DNA of 64,000 bases from JAICYJ01 sp963737445 (GTDB lineage: Bacteria > Actinomycetota > Thermoleophilia > Gaiellales > JAICJC01): assembly GCA_963737445.1 (NCBI GenBank), contig CAVTSO010000019.1, forward strand, positions 1-64,000, given 5' to 3'. The position numbers and the translations under genes are program-made. The notes under the pieces were generated by a model, which was not told where the DNA came from, did not search any database, and saw nothing but the letters and a program-made list of their open reading frames with translations. Positions within the stretch are counted from its first letter, which is position 1, and the number at the start of each line of letters is the position of its first letter. Below are positions 1-6,376 of the stretch, piece after piece.

Positions 1-313
1 CCTCGACCGGGTCGCAGGCCAGCTCCAGCTCCATGCCGCCGCCGCCCATGGTCGCACCCGGCGCCAGCGGGTGGCCCTGCTCGCTGCGGCCGATCACGAC
101 CGTGCCGCTGACGGGCAGCGCGTCGATCGCATGCACCATCGCCTCGCAGGCGGCCGTGTCGGCCCCGCGCGGGTCACCCCGGCCCAGATAGCGGCCCGCC
201 GCCAGCGCGCTGCGCTCGCTGACCGACGCCAGGTCGGTGCAGGGACAGCGCTCCTCCGACAGCTTCGGCTCCGGCCGCGGCTGCTGCTTGGGGCTACGAG
301 CCTTGGTGGCCAT
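1..313 (-). CDS. glpX: GlpX-like class II fructose-1,6-bisphosphatase, N-terminal part (runs off window)
   Basis: Minus-strand frame from an ATG at 313 running off the left edge, about 104 residues visible. It contains the class II FBPase/GlpX N-terminal signature: an RSALAAGRYLGRGD segment, then a D-A-A-C-E-A-M helix, LPVSGTVVIG, and a near-terminal ELACDPVEG that matches the metal-binding D-P-x-E/D-G loop of the inositol-phosphatase superfamily. The family hydrolyses fructose-1,6-bisphosphate in gluconeogenesis, in the cytosol. The start follows the stop of the 2-phosphoglycerate kinase gene by about 30 bp, so it is probably the fourth gene of that operon. The loop GRSEQGHPLAPG differs from the usual GEGERDEAP, so substrate preference could differ. 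The C-terminal half is not visible. Confidence 0.8.
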   Translation of the reverse strand, partial: MATKARSPKQQPRPEPKLSEERCPCTDLASVSERSALAAGRYLGRGDPRGADTAACEAMVHAIDALPVSGTVVIGRSEQGHPLAPGATMGGGGMELELACDPVE

Positions 314-343
314 GGCCGGGGGTGACGCGGTTGCTCATCACGG

Positions 344-1264
344 TCAGGGTACAGGGCCGGGGGCGGCGGTGGCGCGTTCCAGGATCAGGTCGAGCACCGA
401 TCGCAGCGCCTCCTCGCCATCGGTGCCATCCACGATCGGCACGCCCAGGCGCTCCGCCCGGCCCACCAGGTAGTCCTGGATGCGGCGGATCTCCCCGAAG
501 CTGCGCAGGTAGCGATCCAGCGCGCGGACGCCGCCGGTGCTGAAGTCGCGGGCCACGAAGTGTGCCTGGTGTGCCTCCTCGTCCTGGATGGTCAGCAGCA
601 CCTGCACGACGGTCGCCGCGCGGTGCTCCGGCACCTCGACCAACCCCGGCACCAGGTGCACGCCCTCGAGCACCGTGGACAGCCCCTCCAGCACCGCCCG
701 CTCGACCACCGCCGCCGCACCGACCGCCACCTGCTCGGCCTGCTGGATGAAGCCGTAGAGCGCGCGATCGTCCTGCTCGGGATCGGGCATCGGCATCTTC
801 AGGCCGGCGCCCGCCTCGAACGAGCTGTAGTGCAGCGCCGGCATCAGACCGGGCGCGAAGAAGGCGCGCATGACCTGGCGCACGACGTCGGTGGAGGTGA
901 TCCGGCTGATGCCCAGCCGGTAGGCCAGCTCCGTCGCCAACGAGCTCTTGCCGGTGCCGGTGGCGCCGCCCAGCATCAGCACCAGCGGCCGCTCCCGGCG
1001 CAGTACCTTCTGCCAGGCCCGGTAGCGCTCGACCGCCGCCGGGCCGTCGGCGCGGCTCAGCACGTCCTCGACGATCGAGTGCAGCTCGGCAAGCGCGATC
1101 TCCTGGCTACCCACCTCCTGCACGGCGCGCTCGATGTCGAGCGCAAGCTCGTAGGCGTGCTCGGCCTCCACCCCCGATAGGAACAGGTTGGTGGCCATGC
1201 GGCCCTTCGAGAACGGCAGCGGGTGGCCGGTGCCGCGGATGCGGGGCTCGCGCTGGTCAGGCAC
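344..1264 (-). CDS. 2-phosphoglycerate kinase
   Basis: Resembles archaeal 2-phosphoglycerate kinase, which makes 2,3-bisphosphoglycerate from 2-phosphoglycerate and ATP, the first committed step to cyclic 2,3-DPG. The N-terminal about 90 residues form an ATP-cone-like domain (LPFSKGRMATNLFLSGVEAE). A kinase domain follows with P-loop GGATGTGKSS at about residues 99-108 and the downstream helix STDVVRQVMR. I chose a GTG start at 1264 because it keeps the conserved RGTGHPLPFSKG segment. It overlaps the stop of the upstream synthetase gene by 8 nt (GTGCCTGA), which implies translational coupling. An in-frame ATG at 1288 is also possible, and an ATG at 1198 would cut into the ATP-cone. The predicted product is 306 aa. 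Confidence 0.85.
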   Translation of the reverse strand: MPDQREPRIRGTGHPLPFSKGRMATNLFLSGVEAEHAYELALDIERAVQEVGSQEIALAELHSIVEDVLSRADGPAAVERYRAWQKVLRRERPLVLMLGGATGTGKSSLATELAYRLGISRITSTDVVRQVMRAFFAPGLMPALHYSSFEAGAGLKMPMPDPEQDDRALYGFIQQAEQVAVGAAAVVERAVLEGLSTVLEGVHLVPGLVEVPEHRAATVVQVLLTIQDEEAHQAHFVARDFSTGGVRALDRYLRSFGEIRRIQDYLVGRAERLGVPIVDGTDGEEALRSVLDLILERATAAPGPVP

Positions 1265-2558
1265 GGAGCGCCACCGCCTCGTTTGCAAGCTCGATCAGCG
1301 CGGCGTCCAGGTCGGGCTCGCCCTCGGCCGGCTCGGGCACGTTGTCACAGAAGACGACGCGCACGCCGTGCTGAGCCGCATGCTCGCAGACGACGTCGAT
1401 CGCGGCCGCCTTCACCTCGACCAGGAACGTGCCGGCTGCCGCAACGTCGTCCCGCGCCAGCGCCTCGCGCAGCGCCCGCCGGTCGGACAGGGCCGGCACC
1501 ACCGCCACCACGTCGGCCTCGAGCCGCTCGGCCAGGGCGCCCGCCCGCTCGGGCGGCGCGGTCGTGAAGAACGCCACCGGCCCGTCGCCCAGCGGCTCCA
1601 CGGGCGACGGCCGCAGCGTCACCGCCACCGTCGGCCGCCCGGGCGCGACCGCCTCGATCGCCTCGCGGGTGTCGTCGCAGCCGTGCTCGGCCATGGTGAT
1701 CACGACCAGGTCGCTGCGCAGCACCTGCACCGGCCCCAACCCCGCCGTCAGCGCCGCGGCCGGGCGGTGCGCCGACGTGACCAGCACCGTGCGATCGGCG
1801 CGGAGCGGCGGCACCGCGGCACCGGACCCCTCCAGCAGGATCAGATCGGGATCGAGCGAGCCGGCCAGCCGCGCCGCCTCGGCGGCGTTCGAAAGGTACG
1901 TGCCGCCCGACAGGCCACCGCCGCAGCGGCGCGCACCGACGGTTGCGACGCCCGACAGCACGGCGTCCTCGAGGAAGTCGGAGGCCGCGTGCATCCCGGC
2001 CCGCGAGCGCTCCAGCAACTGCTCGAGGCCGACCGGTCCGTCGGACGGCACCACCAGCTCCGGCTCGGCCGGGCCGCCGCGGCCCATCGCCACCACCACC
2101 ACGTCGCGTCCGGCCGCGTGCAGCAGACGGGCCGCGTGCGCCGAGACCGCCGTCTTGCCGACCCGCTTGCCGGTGCCGACGATCGCCAGCGCCGGCTGGC
2201 CGAGCGGCTCCGCCGCGGGCGGTCGCAGCTCGAAGTCGGCGCCCTCGTAGGCCAGCCCGGCGGCGAGGGCGTTCGCGGCCAGCCACAGCCGCCGCCGCTC
2301 GCTCAGCACCGGCTCGTCGGACAGGTCGAGCACGCGATCGGCGCCGTGGCGGGCGGCCGCCTCCAGCATCGAGGAGGCGGCGTCGCCGGACAGCGTCTCC
2401 AGCGGCACGCCGTAGTCGGGGTCGCCGGCCAGCTTCTCGGTGCCGCCCAGCAGCAGCGCCGCGACGACGTCGGCCGATGAAGACGCGTGCGCGAGCGCAG
2501 CCCGCACCACCTGCGGGTAGTGCTCGCCGTCCACCAGCGCGAGCACCCGCGGGCGCAT
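1257..2558 (-). CDS. Cyclic 2,3-diphosphoglycerate synthetase
   Basis: 433 aa, matching the methanogen cyclic 2,3-diphosphoglycerate synthetase family, which uses ATP to close an intramolecular phosphoanhydride in 2,3-bisphosphoglycerate. Visible features are the N-terminal LALVDGEHYP motif, a P-loop GTGKRVGKTA at residues 128-137, and the downstream segments VVVVAMGRGGP and LILLEGSGAAVPP typical of this SIMIBI-type fold. ATG start at 2558 overlaps the stop of the metallophosphoesterase gene by 1 nt (TGATG), and its own stop overlaps the next gene. cDPG is a cytosolic thermoprotectant and phosphate/energy store in hyperthermophilic methanogens. Its role in an actinobacterium is unknown to me. 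Family assignment is strong; activity is inferred. Confidence 0.87.
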   Translation of the reverse strand: MRPRVLALVDGEHYPQVVRAALAHASSSADVVAALLLGGTEKLAGDPDYGVPLETLSGDAASSMLEAAARHGADRVLDLSDEPVLSERRRLWLAANALAAGLAYEGADFELRPPAAEPLGQPALAIVGTGKRVGKTAVSAHAARLLHAAGRDVVVVAMGRGGPAEPELVVPSDGPVGLEQLLERSRAGMHAASDFLEDAVLSGVATVGARRCGGGLSGGTYLSNAAEAARLAGSLDPDLILLEGSGAAVPPLRADRTVLVTSAHRPAAALTAGLGPVQVLRSDLVVITMAEHGCDDTREAIEAVAPGRPTVAVTLRPSPVEPLGDGPVAFFTTAPPERAGALAERLEADVVAVVPALSDRRALREALARDDVAAAGTFLVEVKAAAIDVVCEHAAQHGVRVVFCDNVPEPAEGEPDLDAALIELANEAVALRA

Positions 2559-3343
2559 CAGCGGCTCCCACGCTGGGGCGGGTGCTTCTCGTAGGCCAGC
2601 GTGCGGGTCGAGAAGCGGATGATCGTCTCGCGGTCGTGGTAGGGGTAGCGGCGGTAGATGTCGACCAGGTCGTCGCCGATCTCGACCACGTTGTAACAGG
2701 GCCGCGTGTATCCGCGCACGCGCAGCGACGAGACGGTGCCGGCATTGACAACGAACAGGTCCTCCAGCCGCCAGGCGTACGGGACGTGCTTGTGACCCGA
2801 CAGCACCAGGTTGACCTTGGCGCGCTGCAGCACCTCCAGCGTGTCCCCCGCGTCGTGCACCACGTTGCGCTCGCGGCCGGTGCCGGGGATCGGCAGCAGG
2901 TGGTGGTGCAGCACGAACACGCGGAAGTCGGCCTCGGGCTGGAACTGCTCCTCGATCCAGGCGTAGCGGCTGCGCCCCACCACGCCGTGGTCGAGGTCGG
3001 GCTCCGACGAGTCGATCGCCACGAACGTGATGCCGTGCTTGCGCAGCACGGTCGAGCGCGGCCCCACCATCTCCTCGAAGTGCACGTAGCCGACGTTGCG
3101 CGAGTCGTGGTTGCCGGGGATCGTGATCACGTCCGGGCAGTCCAGCCGGTCGAGGTAGCTGCGGGCCTGCGTGTACTCCTGCTTGTAGCCGAACGTGGTC
3201 AGATCGCCGGAGCAGACAACGACGTCGGGCTGCATGTCGTTGATCTCGACGATGGCGCGCTCCAGCAGGTTGGCCACGAAGTACGGCGACCCGCAGTGCA
3301 GGTCGGAGAGATGCGCGATCACGAACGGGCGTTCCGCTGTCAT
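2558..3343 (-). CDS. Metallophosphoesterase (CpdA/Icc-like calcineurin fold)
   Basis: 261 aa with the complete calcineurin-type motif series in order: SDLHCG (D-x-H) near residue 14, GDLTTFG, GNHDSR, LHHHLLP and GHKHVPY, so the dinuclear metal site looks intact. The closest general type is the 3',5'-cAMP phosphodiesterase/Icc family of class III phosphodiesterases. ATG at 3343 is chosen because the longer frame to 3394 adds no conserved sequence. It is first in the operon and overlaps the cDPG synthetase start, so a substrate from the cDPG pathway (cyclic or linear phosphoglycerate) is a reasonable inference, but cyclic nucleotides are equally compatible with the motifs. Confidence 0.85.
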   Translation of the reverse strand: MTAERPFVIAHLSDLHCGSPYFVANLLERAIVEINDMQPDVVVCSGDLTTFGYKQEYTQARSYLDRLDCPDVITIPGNHDSRNVGYVHFEEMVGPRSTVLRKHGITFVAIDSSEPDLDHGVVGRSRYAWIEEQFQPEADFRVFVLHHHLLPIPGTGRERNVVHDAGDTLEVLQRAKVNLVLSGHKHVPYAWRLEDLFVVNAGTVSSLRVRGYTRPCYNVVEIGDDLVDIYRRYPYHDRETIIRFSTRTLAYEKHPPQRGSR

Positions 3344-3399
3344 AGGGTGGCGATCATAGACCGCGCTGTCCGCCCTGCGAAGTACAGTTTCCAAGCGGA

Positions 3400-3765
3400 A
3401 TGCAGGAACAACCTCGGTTCCACGCCTACGCGGGCGACTCTCCGCCGGCCTTCGCCAACGAGGCCGAGCTCGAGTGTGCGCAGATCCTCGATTACCACGG
3501 CATCCGCTGGGAGTACGAGCCGCACACCTTCACGCTGGACGTCGACGAGGACGGCAACACGCTCGAGGCGTTCACTCCCGACTTCTACCTGCCCGAGCAG
3601 GATCTCTACCTCGAGATCACCACCATGAAGCAATCGCTCGTGACCAAGAAGAACCGCAAGCTGCGCAGGCTCCGCGAGCTGCGCCCGGACGTGCGGGTCA
3701 AGCTGTTCTACCGGCGCGACGTCGAGGCCCTAGCCGAGAAGTATGAGCTCGGCGAGGCTTCGTGA
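3400..3765 (+). CDS. Small PD-(D/E)XK nuclease-fold protein coupled to hpt
   Basis: 121 aa, no named family that I recognise with certainty. The pattern fits a restriction-endonuclease-like core: an N-terminal helix with acidic residues (ANEAELECAQIL, residues 19-30), a strand R-W-E-Y-E-P, then TPDFYLP with Asp61 and LYLEITTMK with Glu72 and a lysine at 77 in place of a canonical E-x-K. A basic tail (KKNRKLRRLRELR) could contact nucleic acid. ATG start at 3400; the stop overlaps the GTG of hpt (GTGA). It is divergent from the cDPG operon with about 55 bp between start codons. Function is unknown; the link to a purine-salvage enzyme is positional. Confidence 0.7.
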   Translation: MQEQPRFHAYAGDSPPAFANEAELECAQILDYHGIRWEYEPHTFTLDVDEDGNTLEAFTPDFYLPEQDLYLEITTMKQSLVTKKNRKLRRLRELRPDVRVKLFYRRDVEALAEKYELGEAS

Positions 3766-4313
3766 GCGTGGCCGCAGAGAACCTGCTGACGCCATCGCCC
3801 GGTGAGATCGCCTTCGGAGGGGATCTGATCGCCGGGCGGGTGGACGAGCTGGCCCGCCAGATCAGCGGCGACTACCGCGGCCGCGACCTGGTGCTGGTGA
3901 CGGTGCTGAAGGGCTCTGCGATCTTTTTGGCCGACCTGTCGCGGCGGCTGACGATCCCGCACCGGCTGGACTTCATCGCGATCTCGGCCTACCGCGGCGC
4001 CTCCGCCGGGTCGAGCGGCCGGATCCGGCTGCTGAAGGACATCGACCGGCCCGTGCGCGGCGCGCACGTGCTGATCGTCGAGGACATCGTCGACACCGGC
4101 CTCACGCTCAACTACCTGTTCACGACGCTGCGGTTCCGCGGCGCCGAATCCGTCGAGGTGTGCACGCTGCTCGACCGCCCCTACCGGCGGCTGATCGAGA
4201 TCGAGCCGCGCTACGTCGGGTTCACGGCCCCCGATGCGTTCGTTGTGGGATACGGGTTCGATTACCGTCAGCGCTTCCGGAACCTGCCGGACATCCACTT
4301 GCTCGCGCGCTGA
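3762..4313 (+). CDS. hpt: Hypoxanthine phosphoribosyltransferase
   Basis: 183 aa, the usual length for bacterial Hpt. It transfers phosphoribose from PRPP to hypoxanthine or guanine in purine salvage. Diagnostic elements are VLKGSAIFLADLSR near the N terminus and the PRPP-binding loop VLIVEDIVDTGLTL, followed by LLDRPYRR and the C-terminal VGYGFDYRQRFRNLP that closes over the base. GTG start within GTGA at 3762, coupled to the upstream small nuclease-fold gene. Its last 92 bp overlap the 3' end of the convergent radical SAM gene. Confidence 0.93.
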   Translation: MSVAAENLLTPSPGEIAFGGDLIAGRVDELARQISGDYRGRDLVLVTVLKGSAIFLADLSRRLTIPHRLDFIAISAYRGASAGSSGRIRLLKDIDRPVRGAHVLIVEDIVDTGLTLNYLFTTLRFRGAESVEVCTLLDRPYRRLIEIEPRYVGFTAPDAFVVGYGFDYRQRFRNLPDIHLLAR

Positions 4314-5196
4314 GCTCGTCGCGCACGATCGAGGCCACCCGCTCGCGGTCGTGGCGCATCCCGTAGGGCCCCGCGCGGTAGGCGTCCTGGTGCAGGTCGA
4401 CCAGCGCCGGCAGCTCCCGCTCCAGCCACCCGAAGTAGTGCTCGCGCACGCCCGGGCGCAGGTGCAGGAGGATCGGGCTGACGTGGTCGGCGCCGGCATC
4501 CAGGCAGGCCCCGGTCAGCCGCCGGATCTGCTCGTCGCCGTCGCTGATACCGGGCAGGATCGGCGCCATCAGCACGGACGGCCGCAGGCCCGCGTCGGCC
4601 AGCCGCGAGATCGCCTCCAGCCGGCTGCTGGGCGACGCCGCGCCCGGCTCGGTGATCCGCGCCACCGCGTCCTCGTCGGTGCCGATCGACATGGCCACGC
4701 TCACGCGCGTGCGCCCCGCCGCCTCGCTCAGCAGGTCGATGTCGCGCACGATCAGCGACGACTTGGTCAGGATCGAGAACGGGTTGCGCCGCCGCGACAG
4801 CACCTCCACCAGCCCGCGCGTCAGCCGGTAGTGGCCCTCGGCCGGCTGGTAGGGATCGGTGTTGGTGCCCATCGCGATCTCCTCGCCGCTCCAGGCGGGG
4901 TCCTCCAGCTCGCGCTCGAGCTTCTCGACCGCGTTCACCTTGACCACGATCCGCCGCTCGAAGTCCTCGCCCGAGTTCAGGCCCAGGTACTCGTGTGTGG
5001 GCCGGGCGAAGCAGTACGTGCAGGCGTGGCGGCAGCCGCGGTAGACGTTGATGGTGTGGCGGAACGGCATCCGGGACGACGCCGGCAGCGTGTTGATGAT
5101 CCGCCGCGCGTTGACCGCCATGTACTCCACGCTGGGCAGCTCTCGCTGCTCGGGGCCGAACAGCGCCAGCTGCGGTTCGTCAGGTAGCCACCGCAT
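4222..5196 (-). CDS. Rv2578c-family radical SAM protein (SplB-like)
   Basis: 324 aa from ATG 5196. The radical SAM iron-sulfur motif is GCRHACTYCFARP (Cys55-x3-Cys59-x2-Cys62), preceded by INVYRGC as in spore photoproduct lyase-like proteins and mycobacterial Rv2578c. It also has the family's MGTNTDPYQPAE and a C-terminal GPYGMRHDRERV segment. The family is linked to DNA damage, but its reaction is unproved. The final about 30 codons lie antisense to the hpt 3' end, so the tail beyond ELSARASG may be non-conserved. A 14-nt LexA-type palindrome lies 14 bp upstream, with a TATAGT -10-like hexamer between it and the start. SOS induction is therefore predicted. Confidence 0.85.
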   Translation of the reverse strand: MRWLPDEPQLALFGPEQRELPSVEYMAVNARRIINTLPASSRMPFRHTINVYRGCRHACTYCFARPTHEYLGLNSGEDFERRIVVKVNAVEKLERELEDPAWSGEEIAMGTNTDPYQPAEGHYRLTRGLVEVLSRRRNPFSILTKSSLIVRDIDLLSEAAGRTRVSVAMSIGTDEDAVARITEPGAASPSSRLEAISRLADAGLRPSVLMAPILPGISDGDEQIRRLTGACLDAGADHVSPILLHLRPGVREHYFGWLERELPALVDLHQDAYRAGPYGMRHDRERVASIVRDELSARASGCPAGSGSADGNRTRIPQRTHRGP

Positions 5197-5209
5197 GCCG
5201 ACACTATAG

Positions 5210-5223
5210 CGAACATACGTTCG
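5210..5223. promoter_or_regulatory. LexA/SOS box upstream of the radical SAM gene
   Basis: CGAACATACGTTCG has two perfect CGAAC/GTTCG half-sites with a 4-nt spacer, the mycobacterial/actinobacterial LexA operator consensus. It sits immediately upstream of the -10-like TATAGT and the ATG at 5196 (minus strand), where a repressor would block transcription. No other gene start is nearby: the pspA gene ends at 5250. Confidence 0.8.
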
Positions 5224-5249
5224 CCTCGCACGCGGCGGCGAACTTGGCT

Positions 5250-6056
5250 CTACTGCTCGCGCTCGGGCTCTGCGGCCGGCGGCTCGGCCGGCGCCGCAGC
5301 CGGCTGCTCGGCCGCCTGCCCCTCGCCCAGCTCCGCGGCCGGTGCGGCCGGGGCGGTCAGCTCCGTGCGGATCTTCTCCAGCTCGGCATCGACCTGGGCA
5401 TCGGCCGAGAGCGCCGCGATCTGGCGATCGAGCGAGGAGGTGCTGGACGAGCCCACCTCGTCCAGGGCGCCGGTCGAGACCAGCTCCTCGACGGCGGACG
5501 CGCGCGCCCGCATCTGCTCCACCTGGTCCTGCGCCCGCGCCGTGGCCGCGCCGATGTCCGACAGCTCCGACGACAGCCCGGCCGTCGCCTCGCCGATCCG
5601 CACCTGCGCCTCGGCCGCCGAGTACTGCGCCTTGATCACTTCCTTCTGGGTGCGGAAGGCCTCGACCTTCTGCGACAGCTCCTGCTGCTGCGCGACCATC
5701 TGCCGCTGCTGCTCCTCGAGCCCTGCGATCTGCTGGTCGAGACCCTGCAGCTGCTCCTGCACCAGCACCTTGCGCTCCAGCGCCGTGCGGGCGAGGTCGT
5801 CGCGACCGGCCGAGAGCGCCTGGCGGGCCTGGCCGTCGAGCTTCACGACGCTCTGCTCGAGCCCCTGGGTCTGGTGCTGCAGCCGCTTCTTCGCGGTGAC
5901 CACGTCGGCCAGGCCGCGCTTGGTCTTCTGCAGCATCTCCAGCTGCTTCTGGTAGCTGTAGTCGAGCGTCTCGCCCGGGTTCTCGACCCGGTCCAGCGTG
6001 CGACTGGCCTTGGCCTTGAAGATCATCGTGAACCGCTGCCACAACCCCACGGTCAT
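5250..6056 (-). CDS. pspA: PspA/IM30 family envelope-stress protein
   Basis: 268 aa. A short amphipathic N-terminal helix (LWQRFTMIFKAKASR) is followed by a long charged coiled coil rich in Q, E and A (about residues 30-190), the signature of PspA/IM30 proteins that assemble on the cytoplasmic membrane and stabilise it. The N-terminal NPGETLDYSYQKQLE is typical of the actinobacterial branch. The tail is a low-complexity Ala/Pro/Glu extension of about 40 residues, probably disordered. ATG 6056 overlaps the stop of the CcmI-like gene by 4 nt (ATGA), so it is co-transcribed with the cytochrome c maturation genes. Confidence 0.88.
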   Translation of the reverse strand: MTVGLWQRFTMIFKAKASRTLDRVENPGETLDYSYQKQLEMLQKTKRGLADVVTAKKRLQHQTQGLEQSVVKLDGQARQALSAGRDDLARTALERKVLVQEQLQGLDQQIAGLEEQQRQMVAQQQELSQKVEAFRTQKEVIKAQYSAAEAQVRIGEATAGLSSELSDIGAATARAQDQVEQMRARASAVEELVSTGALDEVGSSSTSSLDRQIAALSADAQVDAELEKIRTELTAPAAPAAELGEGQAAEQPAAAPAEPPAAEPEREQ

Positions 6057-6376
6057 TCCTCCGGAGACGACGTATCGGGCTCGGAATCTAGCGTATCAAG
6101 CCCTCGCAGGGCGCCCGCGGCATCCGCGCGCAGCCGCCGGCGCTCGCTCTGGTAGTCCTCGTCGCCGACCTTTCCGGTGCGGTGATCCTGCTCCAGGTCT
6201 CGCAGGCCGGCGTACGCGGCGTCGCGGCGCTCCATCAGCTCCAGCCGGCTGCGGTCGCGCGGCGACAGCGCCTGCTCGGGCGCTCCCCGCTCCGGCGACA
6301 GGAACGGCCAGGCCACCGCCACCACCACGGTGGCGACGATGACCGCCACGACGGCGGCCTCGATGGCGGTGCTCAC
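6053..6376 (-). CDS. CcmI/CycH-like membrane protein of cytochrome c maturation
   Basis: 107 aa from a GTG at 6376 that overlaps the ccmF stop (GTGA). It has one N-terminal membrane segment (VVAVIVATVVVAVAWPFL), then a charged helical part with RRDAAYAGLRDLEQDHRTGK, which matches the short N-terminal portion of CcmI-type proteins that follow ccmF in many actinobacteria. CcmI helps to present apocytochrome to the haem ligation complex; this short form lacks TPR repeats. Both flanks overlap neighbouring genes by 4 nt. The name rests on context plus the motif, so moderately sure. Confidence 0.7.
   Translation of the reverse strand: MSTAIEAAVVAVIVATVVVAVAWPFLSPERGAPEQALSPRDRSRLELMERRDAAYAGLRDLEQDHRTGKVGDEDYQSERRRLRADAAGALRGLDTLDSEPDTSSPEE

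Noticed and set aside
4222..6042. 606-aa minus-strand open frame spanning the radical SAM gene and the pspA region.
   Set aside because: Its first 280 residues are Arg/Ala/Gly-rich antisense-type sequence inside pspA; only the part from ATG 5196 has family motifs.
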